From: an uncultured Oceanisphaera sp.
GTDB taxonomy: Bacteria; Pseudomonadota; Gammaproteobacteria; Enterobacterales; Aeromonadaceae
Length of the DNA: 64,000 nucleotides
Assembly (NCBI RefSeq): GCF_947495715.1
Contig: NZ_CANLZU010000006.1
Location: 62,001 to 126,000 of the forward strand
Direction of reading: 5' to 3'
Shown: piece after piece, positions 45,617 to 53,840 of the stretch
How positions within the stretch are numbered: position 1 is the first letter of the stretch
Layout of the letters: the number at the start of each line of letters is the position of its first letter
Position numbers and translations under genes: made by a program
Notes under the pieces: generated by a model
Databases searched by the model: none
Told to the model about the DNA's origin: nothing
What the model saw: only the letters and a program-made list of their open reading frames with translations

Positions 45617-46099
45617 AAGCAAGCTTGTGGCCTGCCTCTTGGTCACAAGTCTGTCAGTCCATAAAATATGCTCAGAGGCAACTGGGTAGCCTCTTCCGAC
45701 ACGCTAAACCGCATCCCTGCGACGCTCAGCACATGACGTCCGACCGCCAAGGATGGCGGGAGTGTCAGCATTGCAGGAGCCGTTGTTGACCTGTCATGTG
45801 ATGGTCGGCTGAGTCTATCCCAGCCGCCTCTTTTTAGGCTCGGAGTCGTCGGTGAGCACCACTGACAACCCCCTCCGTGTTGAGCATCGGGTTGGCTGTC
45901 AGTATTCGACAGACTGCACCTCAGCTTCACGAAGCAGCAGCGGGGATTGCCGAAGCCGACCGCCAAATGTTAGGGATGACATTTGCCGAGCGTCCCATGG
46001 ATGGGCTTGAAGCGTGTCGGCGGAGTGCAACCGCGCTGCTGCTTCGCATGGCGGTCATTCTCAACGATTTGTGACCAAGAGACAGGCTTACCGCTTTGT
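45617..46099. other. yceH-sco intergenic region
   Basis: The 480 bases contain no believable gene; nearly all is occupied by the repeat element described at 45630-46087. Reading frames across it are by-products of its inverted sequences. Confidence 0.6.
45630..46087. repeat. GGA-hairpin element A with terminal inverted repeats
   Basis: Ends gcctgcctcttggtcacaag (45630-45649) and tttgtgaccaagagacaggc (46068-46087) are inverted repeats matching at 18 of 20 positions. Inside are an 87-bp block (45722-45808) shared with element B at 83 of 87 positions and three hairpins with GGA in the loop: ccgccaaggatggcgg (45744-45759), CAAATGT-tagggatg-ACATTTG (45964-45985) and cccatggatggg (45994-46005). 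The last two sit inside a larger stem, cgaagcagcagcg with cgctgctgcttcg (45930-45942 and 46034-46046). The build recalls CsrA-binding hairpins; whether it is transcribed is unknown. Confidence 0.75.
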
Positions 46100-46672
46100 T
46101 TAAAGCCCCAGTTTATCGATAAGCGCTTCGGGCCCGCCGGGCAGGCCGGTTTGCTGAAGTTGCACCCGGCCCTGTTCGTCCAGCACGGTAATAGCGTTGG
46201 AATGAGCGACTTCACCGTCGGCCAGCCCCATGTAGCGAATGTTCAGCGCCATGGCCAGGGTGCGTACCTGTTCATCGTTGCCGCTGAGCAGGGTCCAGTG
46301 CTCATCCAGTTTTCTCTTTTTGGCGAAATGACGCATGATTTTGGGCGTGTCCTTTGCCGGGGTCAGCGACACCAGTACAAAGCCCAGCCCTTGTTGCTGC
46401 TCGGTGCCGAGGGCGGCCTGTATCGACTTGAGATCGGACACGATCACCGGGCAGGCGGTGATGCAGTCGGTATAGATCATCGCCACTATCCGCTTCTTGC
46501 CCGCCAGTTGCCGAATGTTCAGGCTGTTTCCCTGGCGGTTTTGCCAATCGCTGTTGAGCTGGTAAATAGAGTCGCCGGGCAGGGCGGCCTGAACATTAAA
46601 GGCGGTCAGCAACAGCGTCGTTATTAACGTCAACTTCAATTTCAATTTCAACGACAGCATCGGTGCTCTCAT
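46100..46672 (-). CDS. SCO1/SenC-type copper chaperone protein
   Basis: A 190-residue secreted or membrane-tethered thioredoxin-fold protein. It begins with a signal-like sequence (LKLKLTLITTLLLTAFNVQA), then the copper site CxxxC in MIYTDCITACPVIVSDL and the distal His in GEVAHSNAI. Sco proteins deliver copper, most often to cytochrome oxidase; here the neighbour is a copper nitrite reductase, so loading NirK is a reasonable role (inference). Start ATG 46672 is set by AGGAGA seven bases upstream, which means the gene overlaps the end of nirV by 77 bases in another frame. Confidence 0.87.
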   Translation of the reverse strand: MRAPMLSLKLKLKLTLITTLLLTAFNVQAALPGDSIYQLNSDWQNRQGNSLNIRQLAGKKRIVAMIYTDCITACPVIVSDLKSIQAALGTEQQQGLGFVLVSLTPAKDTPKIMRHFAKKRKLDEHWTLLSGNDEQVRTLAMALNIRYMGLADGEVAHSNAITVLDEQGRVQLQQTGLPGGPEALIDKLGL

Positions 46673-47450
46673 CGGGTCTCTCCTGTGCACAACGAAAACC
46701 CAGGTTGCCCAGGGTGTAAGGCGCCTTCAGGCTGGAGCTAAAGCCGAAGCGCATGAAGGCGGCATAGTCGGACGGATCGGCGCTGCCGGCGGCAGCCGAG
46801 CCGCAGAACAGTCCCTGGTCCAGGGCGCTGTCACCGCGGGACTCGCCGGTAACCAGGCCGGAGTTGAAGTCCCGAGTCCATTCCCACACCAGACCGTGCA
46901 AGTCCTGTATGTGCCAGTGGTTGGCCGGGCTTTGCCCCACCTTCGGCAGGGTCGCCGTGGCCGGGCGGGCATACCAGGACAGAATGCGCCGGGTGTAGCC
47001 CGGCTCACGGCTGCCGTTGGCGGCCCGCTGTGAGGCCTGAGCGGCAAACTCCCACTCTGCCACCGTCGGTAATCGCTTGCCCCGGGCCTGGCAATAGGCG
47101 CCGGCCGCATACCAGGACACATGGGTCACCGGTTGTTCGAATTGCTCGGGCCGAGGGCCGTCCGGCCCCCAGTGACTCAGGTATTGTGGCTCTACAAACA
47201 GCGCCACTGCTCGATTGCGCTGCCAGCGCGGATGCCTGCGTACAAAGTCGGCAAACTGGCGATTGGTGACCGGGGTGGTGTCCAGCCAAAATGGCGCCAC
47301 CGGAGTGAGCGGGCTGTCTTTGGTAAGGTACAGCGGCCGAACCAGCCCGCCGGGCAGTTCGACCATCTGTGGCGCCGTTACCGGACTGGCGGCCATCGAC
47401 AAACCCGTTATCGATACCGCCGCCAGACTCAACAGCCGCACCGGGCTCAT
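46596..47450 (-). CDS. nirV: NirV, formylglycine-generating-enzyme-like protein
   Basis: A 284-residue protein of the FGE-sulfatase (SUMF1) fold with a cleavable signal peptide (SLAAVSITGLSMAASP). VELPGGLVRPLYLT, FWLDTTPVTNRQFADFVR, VTHVSWYAAGAYCQARGKRL and LPTVAEWEFAAQA are family motifs; HDLHGLVWEWTRDF-like sequence (here QDLHGLVWEWTRDF) and FRCAQ near the end complete it. NirV is found with nirK in denitrifiers; its exact role in nitrite reductase maturation is not settled. Its ATG shares one base with the nirK stop (TGATG). The final 30 residues are acidic and repetitive (EIEIEVDV) and overlap the sco gene. Confidence 0.87.
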   Translation of the reverse strand: MSPVRLLSLAAVSITGLSMAASPVTAPQMVELPGGLVRPLYLTKDSPLTPVAPFWLDTTPVTNRQFADFVRRHPRWQRNRAVALFVEPQYLSHWGPDGPRPEQFEQPVTHVSWYAAGAYCQARGKRLPTVAEWEFAAQASQRAANGSREPGYTRRILSWYARPATATLPKVGQSPANHWHIQDLHGLVWEWTRDFNSGLVTGESRGDSALDQGLFCGSAAAGSADPSDYAAFMRFGFSSSLKAPYTLGNLGFRCAQERPDESTDAVVEIEIEVDVNNDAVADRL

Positions 47451-48871
47451 CAGTGGGCGCTCCCGTCCATGATGATGGCCTTGCCTTCGTCGCGGCGTTT
47501 GGCCACCTCATCCGGCGTGACGACGCCGCCATTGTTGTCCCAGCTGTTCAGCACATAGGTCAGCACGTTGGCGGTATCTTCATCGGAGAGACGCATGGCC
47601 GGCATTATGCTGTCGAAGGCCTGGCCGTTGACCTTGATCGGACCTTTCAGGCCGTGCAGCACCACGTCGATGGCGCGGGTGGGATCGGCGTTGAGAAAAT
47701 CGGAGCCTGCCAGCGGAGGAAAGGCGCCGGGAATACCCTGGCCTTCGGCCTGGTGACAGGCCTGACAGTTGGCCTCATACACGCGCTTGCCGTACAGCAA
47801 CTGGTCGTCCTTGTTGTTGGCAACCAGTTTGGGATGCCCGTTGGGAATGCTCTGCACCGCCGAGCCTTCGGGCAGGTAGACGTTTTCAGCCACCTTGCCG
47901 GAGTAGACGATTTTATCTTCGGGGCCGTCTACCGCCATCATACCGAGCGCGCCCTTGTTGAAAGCCCGAAAGATGGAGTGATCCACCAGAATGAAGTTGC
48001 CGGGCACCTCCAGCTTGAATTCGGCCATGGCGGCGCCACCGGCAGGCACCAGGGTGGTCTGCACGTTTTCGTTCTGCAGATTGCCGCCTTCCACGCTTAC
48101 CTTGTCGAAAATCTCGCCGATGACATGGAAAGACGACACCAGGTTAGGCCCGCCGTTGCCTACAAAAAGGCGCACGGTTTCGCCCACGTTGGCGGTGAGT
48201 GCCTTGTCACCATTCAGCGCACCCACGGCGCCGTTGAACACCACATAGTCCGGCTGCTCCTTGATGACCTTGTCCATGTCAAACGACTGCAGGCCCTGTT
48301 CGCCATAGGCGCCCTTGGTATAGAAGTCGCCCTGCATCACATAATATTCCCTGTCTACCGGCGGCAATCCTTCCTTCGGCTCCACCAGGATCAGGCCATA
48401 CATGCCGTTGGCGATGTGCATGCCCACCGGCGCGGTGGCGCAGTGATACACATAGAGCCCGGGGTTGAGCGCCTTGAAGTTGAATACCGAGGTATGGCCG
48501 GGGGCGGTAAAGGACGAGGCGGCGCCACCACCCGGGCCGGTGACCGCGTGCAGGTCGATATTGTGAGGCATCTTGGAGCTGGGGTGGTTGGACAGGTGAA
48601 ACTCTACTTCATCGCCCTCGCGCACCCGCAGAAACTGACCCGGCACCGAGCCGCCGAAGGTCCAGAACATGTATTCCACCCCGTCGGCAATCTCCATCAC
48701 CTTTTCCACGGTTTCCATCTTCACCACCAGTTTGGCGGCGTGATCCCGCTGAATGGGCGGCGGCACCATGGGCGGAGAGGTCATGACGGCGTCTATTACC
48801 GGCAGGCTGGCGGCCTGGGCGGAAAGGGCGAAAGTAAAACCCAAGGCGGTAACGATATTGCTCAGTTTCAT
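47450..48871 (-). CDS. nirK: copper nitrite reductase NirK with C-terminal cytochrome c domain
   Basis: A 473-residue periplasmic enzyme that reduces nitrite to nitric oxide. A signal peptide ([15 protein letters not shown]) leads into two cupredoxin domains. Type 1 and type 2 copper ligands are visible in [33 protein letters not shown]-like sequence, [10 protein letters not shown] and [14 protein letters not shown]-terminal class I cytochrome c domain follows (CQACH, with a candidate Met ligand in [10 protein letters not shown]), making it the three-domain AniA/heme-c form. Start ATG 48871 follows AGGGAG. It is the first gene of nirK-nirV-sco, and an FNR/DNR-type box is about 95 bases upstream. 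Confidence 0.95.
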   Translation of the reverse strand: MKLSNIVTALGFTFALSAQAASLPVIDAVMTSPPMVPPPIQRDHAAKLVVKMETVEKVMEIADGVEYMFWTFGGSVPGQFLRVREGDEVEFHLSNHPSSKMPHNIDLHAVTGPGGGAASSFTAPGHTSVFNFKALNPGLYVYHCATAPVGMHIANGMYGLILVEPKEGLPPVDREYYVMQGDFYTKGAYGEQGLQSFDMDKVIKEQPDYVVFNGAVGALNGDKALTANVGETVRLFVGNGGPNLVSSFHVIGEIFDKVSVEGGNLQNENVQTTLVPAGGAAMAEFKLEVPGNFILVDHSIFRAFNKGALGMMAVDGPEDKIVYSGKVAENVYLPEGSAVQSIPNGHPKLVANNKDDQLLYGKRVYEANCQACHQAEGQGIPGAFPPLAGSDFLNADPTRAIDVVLHGLKGPIKVNGQAFDSIMPAMRLSDEDTANVLTYVLNSWDNNGGVVTPDEVAKRRDEGKAIIMDGSAH

Positions 48872-48965
48872 AGAATGCTCCCTGCGCGAGGCGCTGTGTA
48901 TGATGACCGTAGAAATCAAAAGCTGTATTTCATATATAAGTTTATAAGCCGGTTCATATTGAGAC

Positions 48966-48979
48966 CTGATACAGATCAA
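48966..48979. promoter_or_regulatory. FNR/DNR-type box upstream of nirK
   Basis: CTGATACAGATCAA differs at one position from the FNR consensus TTGAT-N4-ATCAA. Its place upstream of a nitrite reductase predicts anaerobic or NO-responsive activation. Confidence 0.75.
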
Positions 48980-49176
48980 TAAAGCGGCGTTATTCGAGCA
49001 GGGGAGGTCAAAAATGAGTCGAGTCAGGATCGCCAGGCGAAAAATGTAACATGGATCTCACTTTTTAATATTGCCAAAAATGGCGATGTTTGAGTTTATT
49101 ACCAATAAAATCAGTTTCTTGTGTGTTTTTATGGTCTGGGGAGGCAGGATGCAGAAGGAAGGGTTGTTAATTTTAT

Positions 49177-49196
49177 GTATATATAATTATGTATCC
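49177..49196. promoter_or_regulatory. candidate GntR operator 1 (TRAP operon 1)
   Basis: GTATATATAATTATGTATCC matches the perfect palindrome at 54527-54546 at 17 of 20 positions and contains the shared core ATATATAATTAT (49179-49190). It lies about 50 bases before the dctP ATG. Confidence 0.6.
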
Positions 49197-49243
49197 ATAA
49201 TAATATCTAGCCGTACCCACACTAACAGCCAAGGGAGTAAGCC

Positions 49244-50254
49244 ATGGATAGCAATATACAACCTTTTGGAAAGCGTTTTCAGAAAAGCCTGCTGGGGATC
49301 ATGCTGGGCACGGCACTGGCCAGCGGACCAGTGCTCGCCGACACCCTGAGGGTCGCCGGCAACTTCGCCACCGACCATTCCAGCAGCCTGGCGATGGAAG
49401 TGTTCAAGCAGGAGGTGGAGACCGCGACCGATAACGACATCAAGGTGCATCTGTTTCCGGCCATGCAGCTGGGCGGGGCCTCCGAAAATGTCGATCAGGT
49501 GCGCTCCGGCGTGCTGAGCATGACCTGGATTGGGGTGTCTTTCCTGTCGCGCACCGTGCCCGAGCTGGAAGCGGTCAGTTTGCCGTTTGTACTGAAAGAC
49601 CGGGAAACCGCCTTTCGCGTGATTGACGGCGAGGTCGGGGATCTGCTCAACGACAAACTGGCCGAAAAAGGCTTCGTCGCCCTCGGCTTCATGGAGCTGG
49701 GCGCGCGTCATATCACCAACAGCGTGCGGCCCATCGAGTCCATCGAAGACTTCGACGGCCTCAAGATCCGCCTGCAGCCGAATGAAACCCACCTGAAGAG
49801 CTTCCGTGCTCTGGGAGCCAGCCCGGTGTCCATGGGTATCAACGAGGTGTATTCGGCGCTGCAGCAGAAGGTGATCGACGGTCAGGAAAACCCCTTCAGC
49901 ATCATTCGCAAGAACAACTTCGGCGAAGTGCAGCAGTATCTCACCGATACCAACCACTTCTTCGACTTTATCGTGGTGGTGGCCAACAAGAGAAAGTTCG
50001 ACCGCATGTCGGACGACGAGCAACAGGTACTGCGCGATGCCATGACCAAGGCCGTGGCCTGGCAGCGTGAAAAGGCGGCCGAAGAAGACAGCCTGTCCCG
50101 GGACGAGCTGATTGCCGCCGGCATGAAGTTCAATGCGGTGACGCCCGAGCTGCATCAGGCCATGCAGGACAAGACCGCCGGTATCGTCGAAGAGCTGAAA
50201 GATCGTCTCGGCGCCGAGCTGGTTGACGCGGTACTGGATGGAGCCAAGTCATGA
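49244..50254 (+). CDS. TRAP transporter substrate-binding protein DctP (1)
   Basis: A 336-residue periplasmic binding protein of the DctP family with a long signal peptide (cleavage after LASGPVLA). Binding-fold marks are AGNFATDHSSSLAMEVFK, FPAMQLGGASENVDQVRSG and IESIEDFDGLKIRLQPNETH, where the arginine usually pairs with the substrate carboxylate. It feeds the DctQM pair encoded next (ATGA overlap). The ligand should be an organic acid; context suggests one that is an intermediate or relative of the hydantoinase-amidase route encoded downstream. Confidence 0.92.
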   Translation: MDSNIQPFGKRFQKSLLGIMLGTALASGPVLADTLRVAGNFATDHSSSLAMEVFKQEVETATDNDIKVHLFPAMQLGGASENVDQVRSGVLSMTWIGVSFLSRTVPELEAVSLPFVLKDRETAFRVIDGEVGDLLNDKLAEKGFVALGFMELGARHITNSVRPIESIEDFDGLKIRLQPNETHLKSFRALGASPVSMGINEVYSALQQKVIDGQENPFSIIRKNNFGEVQQYLTDTNHFFDFIVVVANKRKFDRMSDDEQQVLRDAMTKAVAWQREKAAEEDSLSRDELIAAGMKFNAVTPELHQAMQDKTAGIVEELKDRLGAELVDAVLDGAKS

Positions 50255-50817
50255 AAGCCGGCCACAGTGAGCATGCCGATATGCTTGCCGGGCCGGGAGC
50301 AAGCTCATCCCTGGCAGCGTCTGTACGGCGCTGTCTGCTGGGGGTGGACAGGGCCTCCATGCTGCTGATCCAGGCCACCATGGCGGTGATGGTGCTGCTG
50401 GTGTCGTCTCAGGTGTTCAGCCGTTATCTGCTGTCGGAGTCCATCGACTGGGCCGATGAAGGATCTCGTCTGGCCTTCGTCTGGGCCATCTTTCTGGCCA
50501 TTCCCCACGGTCTCAAGCAGGGGGTGCATGTGGGCATCGATGTGCTGACCAACCGGCTGCCGGCCCAATGGCAGGAGCGACTGGCGCGTCTCATGTTGTT
50601 GATCAGTGGCGTGCTGATGGTGGTGGTCTGCTACCAGGCGGTAATGGTCTCCATCGACACCTGGGAAGAGCTGATGCCAACGCTGCCGGTCACCGCCTCG
50701 GTGTTCTATTTCCCGGTGATGCTCAGCTGCGGCCATGCCTTGCTGCATCTGCTGTTCATGGCCTGGCAGGGTACCGACACCTGGCGCGAGCCGGATAACG
50801 AGGAGGAGGTCTCATGA
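50251..50817 (+). CDS. TRAP transporter small membrane subunit DctQ (1)
   Basis: A 188-residue protein with four hydrophobic segments after an approximately 30-residue hydrophilic start. SSQVFSRYLLSESIDWADEG is the DctQ signature (conserved ExR/E after helix 1) and AIFLAIPHGLKQGVHVGIDV the helix 2 region. It joins the DctM permease in the inner membrane. Overlaps of four bases with dctP before it and dctM after it indicate tight operon coupling. Confidence 0.9.
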   Translation: MKAGHSEHADMLAGPGASSSLAASVRRCLLGVDRASMLLIQATMAVMVLLVSSQVFSRYLLSESIDWADEGSRLAFVWAIFLAIPHGLKQGVHVGIDVLTNRLPAQWQERLARLMLLISGVLMVVVCYQAVMVSIDTWEELMPTLPVTASVFYFPVMLSCGHALLHLLFMAWQGTDTWREPDNEEEVS

Positions 50818-52094
50818 CTACATTGGCCATAGTGTTGTTTCTGATATTGGCCTTGCTCGGCATGCCGCTGGCGTTTTCGCTCGGTCTGGCGGCATTGGGT
50901 GGCCTGGCCTACAGCGGTATCGAGCTGTCGGTATTGCCGCAGCGAATGATGCACGCGGTCAACTCCTTTCCGCTGATGGCGATTCCGCTGTTCATGCTGG
51001 CGGGCGAGTTGATGGTGGGCGGTCAGGTGATGCAGCGCACCATCGACTTCGCCAACGCCGTGGTGGGGCGGGTCAAGGGCGGACTGGCCCATGTCACCCT
51101 GCTGTCCGGTCTGGGGCTGGCCTCGGTGACCGGGGCGGCCGTGGCGGGTGCCAGTGCGCTGGGCACCACCATGATGCCGTCGATGAAAAAGCATTACGAC
51201 GTGGGCTTTGGCTCGGCGGTGGTGGCCTCGGCCTCCAACCTGGGTCCCATTATTCCGCCCAGCGCGGCGATGATCGTCTACGCGCTGATGGCAGGATCTT
51301 CGGTGTCGGTCGGCGGCCTCTTCATGGCCGGTGTGGTGCCCGGAATTCTGCTGGTGGTCGGCATGATGGGCCTGGCCAGCTATATCGCGCACCGCAAGGG
51401 GTATGCGCCCACCGGTGAACCCTTCAGCTGGCAGAATCTGCTGATCCAGGGCAAGCGGGCAGGGGCCATCATTCTGATGCCGGTAGTGGTGATCGGCGGT
51501 ATCGTCGGGGGTGTCTTCACCGCCACGGAAGGGGCGGCCATCGCGGTGATCTATGCCTTTATCGTCGGCAAGTGGGTCACTCGCAAGCTGAGCTGGAGCG
51601 AGCTGCCGGGCTGTATGTTCCGCGCCGCGCTGACCTCGGCGGTCGTCGGTGCGCTGATCGCCTTTGCCACGCCACTGACCTTTCTGTTCACCATAGAGTT
51701 GTTGCCGCTGCGGTTGTCGGAGTTCATCCAGGGCTTTACCAGTAACCCCGAGGTGTTCCTCGCCATGGTGATGGTGATGCTGCTGATAGTGGGCATGTTT
51801 CTGGAGTCTAACGCCGCCTACATCATGCTGGTGCCGCTGTTTGCGCCCATCGCCCTGGCCTACGGCATAGACCCGCTCTACTTCGGCTTTCTGTTCGTGT
51901 TCAACCTGGTCATCGGCATGATGACGCCGCCGGTCGGGGTGCTGCTGTTCGTGATGTGTGGTATCGCCAAGATCCCCATGTCCCAACTGTTGCGCTATGT
52001 CTGGCCCTTTATTGCCCTGCAATACCTGGTGTTGATGTTGTGCTGGTTTTTCCCGGAAATCGTGACGGCCCTGCCGCATGCCCTGGGTTATTGA
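50814..52094 (+). CDS. TRAP transporter large permease DctM (1)
   Basis: A 426-residue permease with 11-12 membrane segments of the ion-transporter superfamily. ALLGMPLAFSLGLAALGG at the start, PLFMLAGELMVGG, SGLGLASVTGAAVAGASALG and GSAVVASASNLGPIIPPSAA are typical; the end GMMTPPVGVLLFVMCGIAKI is well conserved in DctM. It couples Na+ to uptake of the substrate delivered by DctP. The next gene begins 41 bases later and is probably in the same transcript. Confidence 0.94.
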   Translation: MTTLAIVLFLILALLGMPLAFSLGLAALGGLAYSGIELSVLPQRMMHAVNSFPLMAIPLFMLAGELMVGGQVMQRTIDFANAVVGRVKGGLAHVTLLSGLGLASVTGAAVAGASALGTTMMPSMKKHYDVGFGSAVVASASNLGPIIPPSAAMIVYALMAGSSVSVGGLFMAGVVPGILLVVGMMGLASYIAHRKGYAPTGEPFSWQNLLIQGKRAGAIILMPVVVIGGIVGGVFTATEGAAIAVIYAFIVGKWVTRKLSWSELPGCMFRAALTSAVVGALIAFATPLTFLFTIELLPLRLSEFIQGFTSNPEVFLAMVMVMLLIVGMFLESNAAYIMLVPLFAPIALAYGIDPLYFGFLFVFNLVIGMMTPPVGVLLFVMCGIAKIPMSQLLRYVWPFIALQYLVLMLCWFFPEIVTALPHALGY

Positions 52095-52135
52095 TTGTTA
52101 ACTGAAAAATCGAAAATTTTTCCAAGGAGAAAAAG

Positions 52136-52867
52136 ATGACTGATCGTACTTTGTTAGGTGTGCTGACCCCGTCTTCCAATACCAGTCTGGAGCCGGTGAC
52201 TGCCGATATTCTGCACGGTGTGGACAACACCAGCGCCCACTTCGGCCGCCTCAAGGTGACCGAGATTTCGCTGACCGAGCAGGCCCTGAGCCAGTTCGAC
52301 AACGAGCCTTTCCTGCAGGCGTCCCGGCTGCTGGCGGATGCCAAGGTGCAGTCCATCACCTGGAGCGGCACTTCCTCCGGCTGGCGCGGTTTTCAGGATG
52401 ACGAGATTCTGTGTGACGCCATCACCCGGGAAACCGGCATTCCGGCCACCACCTCGGTGCTGGCGCTGAACGAGCTGTTCGACCTGACCGGGGTTAAACG
52501 CTTCGGCCTCGTCACCCCTTACCTGCACGATGTGCAGAGCAAGGTGATTGCCACCTATGCCGCCGCCGGCTTCGAATGTGTGGCCGAGCGTCATCTCAAC
52601 GACAAGGGCAACTTCTCCTTCTCCGAGGTGAGCGAGGAAACGCTTGAGGAAATGGTACGTGCCGTGGCCGCCGAGCAGCAATGTGATGCCATCACCATTT
52701 TCTGCACCAACCTGCGCGGTGCCCGAGTGGCAGCCAGACTGGAAAAGGAACTGGGTATTCCCATCTACGACACTGTCTCTACCGGAGTGTGGAAGGGCAT
52801 GCTGCTGGCCGACGCCGACCCGAGCAAAATTAAAAACTGGGGCAGTATTTTTTCAATTAAGCCATAA
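52136..52867 (+). CDS. Asp/Glu racemase-superfamily enzyme, AMDase/maleate isomerase-like
   Basis: A 243-residue protein of the Asp/Glu racemase superfamily, closest in pattern to arylmalonate decarboxylase and maleate isomerase. The first active-site motif reads WSGTSSGWRG: Gly78 stands where racemases and maleate isomerase have the first catalytic Cys, exactly as in AMDase. The second Cys is kept (Cys190 in IFCTNLRG). TTSVLALNEL and FGLVTPYLHDVQSKV resemble AMDase as well. One cysteine in the second position points to a decarboxylase-type or one-base reaction rather than racemisation (inference). It follows dctM with AAGGAG, and a terminator-like hairpin comes after it. Confidence 0.82.
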   Translation: MTDRTLLGVLTPSSNTSLEPVTADILHGVDNTSAHFGRLKVTEISLTEQALSQFDNEPFLQASRLLADAKVQSITWSGTSSGWRGFQDDEILCDAITRETGIPATTSVLALNELFDLTGVKRFGLVTPYLHDVQSKVIATYAAAGFECVAERHLNDKGNFSFSEVSEETLEEMVRAVAAEQQCDAITIFCTNLRGARVAARLEKELGIPIYDTVSTGVWKGMLLADADPSKIKNWGSIFSIKP

Positions 52868-52875
52868 TTATATAT
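52864..52875. promoter_or_regulatory. candidate GntR operator 2 (before gntR)
   Basis: ATAATTATATAT is the exact inverse of the core ATATATAATTAT; the palindromic surroundings run from CATAATTA to TATTATG. It lies at the end of the enzyme gene and about 165 bases before the regulator's start. Confidence 0.5.
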
Positions 52876-52885
52876 TATGTAATTT

Positions 52886-52909
52886 AAAGCCCCGGTACAC
52901 CGGGGCTTT
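52886..52909 (+). terminator. terminator-like hairpin after the AMDase-like gene
   Basis: Arms aaagccccgg and ccggggcttt, loop taca. The T-run is only TTT. Confidence 0.6.
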
Positions 52910-53040
52910 GGTGCCTGAGGTCGTGGCGCGATCGGGATCACGCTGGCTACGGCCGAAGATGGCGCTTTTATGCAGCAGGTATTATGCTGCCCGGCTGACA
53001 AGTTGTAAGCCGCACACAAATTATAAAAAAGGCGGGCACT

Positions 53041-53733
53041 GTGGTTACACCTATTAATAGTTACGGTAGAAATTCTCTGCGTCGTCGCTCCCTTCATGAG
53101 GAAGTGGCCGATTGCGTACGCACCATGATCATCGAAGGCGAGCTGAAAGAAGGCCAGCGCATCAACGAGCCCGAGCTGTGTCAGCGGCTGGATATTTCTC
53201 GCACCCCCCTGCGCGAGGCGCTGAAGGTACTCCATTCCGAAGGCATGGTCACCATAGAGCCCAATCGGGGCGCCTGGGTGGCCACCATCACGGCCGAGGA
53301 AATTCGCGAGCATTTCGAGATCATCAGCACCCTGGAACGGCGAGCGGCCGAGCTGACCGCCATCAAGGCCAGCGAGAGTGACCTTACCCGGCTGAGCCAG
53401 TTGCAGGAAAAGCTGGAACACCACCATCAGGCCCAGGAGCGTCACGAGTATTTCGAGATCAATCAGCATATTCACCGCCTGATCATCGAGCTGGCGAACA
53501 ACGAGAGCCTGACCCAGCTGCACCATCAGCTGATGAACCGGGTCAGTCGCGGGCGCTATCTGGCCATCGGCATGCAACATCGTTGGGACGAATCCGTCGG
53601 TGAGCACAAAGCCCTGCTCGACGCCCTGCTGGCACGCGATGGCGACAGAGCCGGCCGCATTCTGGCCGAGCATGTGATGCATACCGGCGAAACCGTGGTC
53701 AAGGAGCTGGAGCAGCAACAAAAGGTCGGCTGA
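53041..53733 (+). CDS. GntR-family regulator, FadR/FCD subfamily
   Basis: A 230-residue transcription factor. The N-terminal winged helix has SLHEEVADCVRTMIIEGELK, EGQRINEPELCQRLDISRTP and LREALKVLHSEGMVTIEPNR, the GntR hallmark. The C-terminal FCD domain (about residues 85-220) keeps the metal-binding His/Asp pattern around EINQHIHRLIIEL and GEHKALLDALLARD...EHVMHTGE. GTG 53041 is the start, after AAAGGCGG. Lying between two catabolic operons, it likely controls both and responds to an organic acid. Three AT-rich palindromes around it are the probable operators. Confidence 0.9.
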   Translation: MVTPINSYGRNSLRRRSLHEEVADCVRTMIIEGELKEGQRINEPELCQRLDISRTPLREALKVLHSEGMVTIEPNRGAWVATITAEEIREHFEIISTLERRAAELTAIKASESDLTRLSQLQEKLEHHHQAQERHEYFEINQHIHRLIIELANNESLTQLHHQLMNRVSRGRYLAIGMQHRWDESVGEHKALLDALLARDGDRAGRILAEHVMHTGETVVKELEQQQKVG

Positions 53734-53840
53734 CCGGTCATTCGGCAAGCCAAAATTCCACCAGCAATCTGTCTTCCCCCATATCCCCGAATCACGGCGG
53801 GTCACCGCCGGTCTCGAACCCAGCCAATCCGTTTTCTTCT

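Larger units (their letters stand above)
48872..49243. other. divergent intergenic region, nirK and TRAP operon 1
   Basis: 372 bases without a gene. It contains an FNR/DNR-like box near nirK and an AT-rich palindromic operator near the TRAP operon (listed separately). A 92-residue open frame from 49071 looks non-coding, as it overlaps dctP in another frame. Confidence 0.6.

Noticed and set aside
45643-45966. 107-codon minus-strand frame with LTLPPSLAVGRHVLSV
   Set aside because: An almost identical frame exists over element B (53869-54072); both come from the shared repeat block and neither has a ribosome site.
49071-49349. 92-codon frame before and across the first dctP
   Set aside because: It overlaps a well-supported gene in another frame, has no recognisable domain and lies in the operator region.
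52925-52942. CGCGATCGGGATCACG as a third CRP site
   Set aside because: It shares the centre of the site at 40571 but both outer bases of the consensus are missing, and it lies behind a terminator-like hairpin with weak context.
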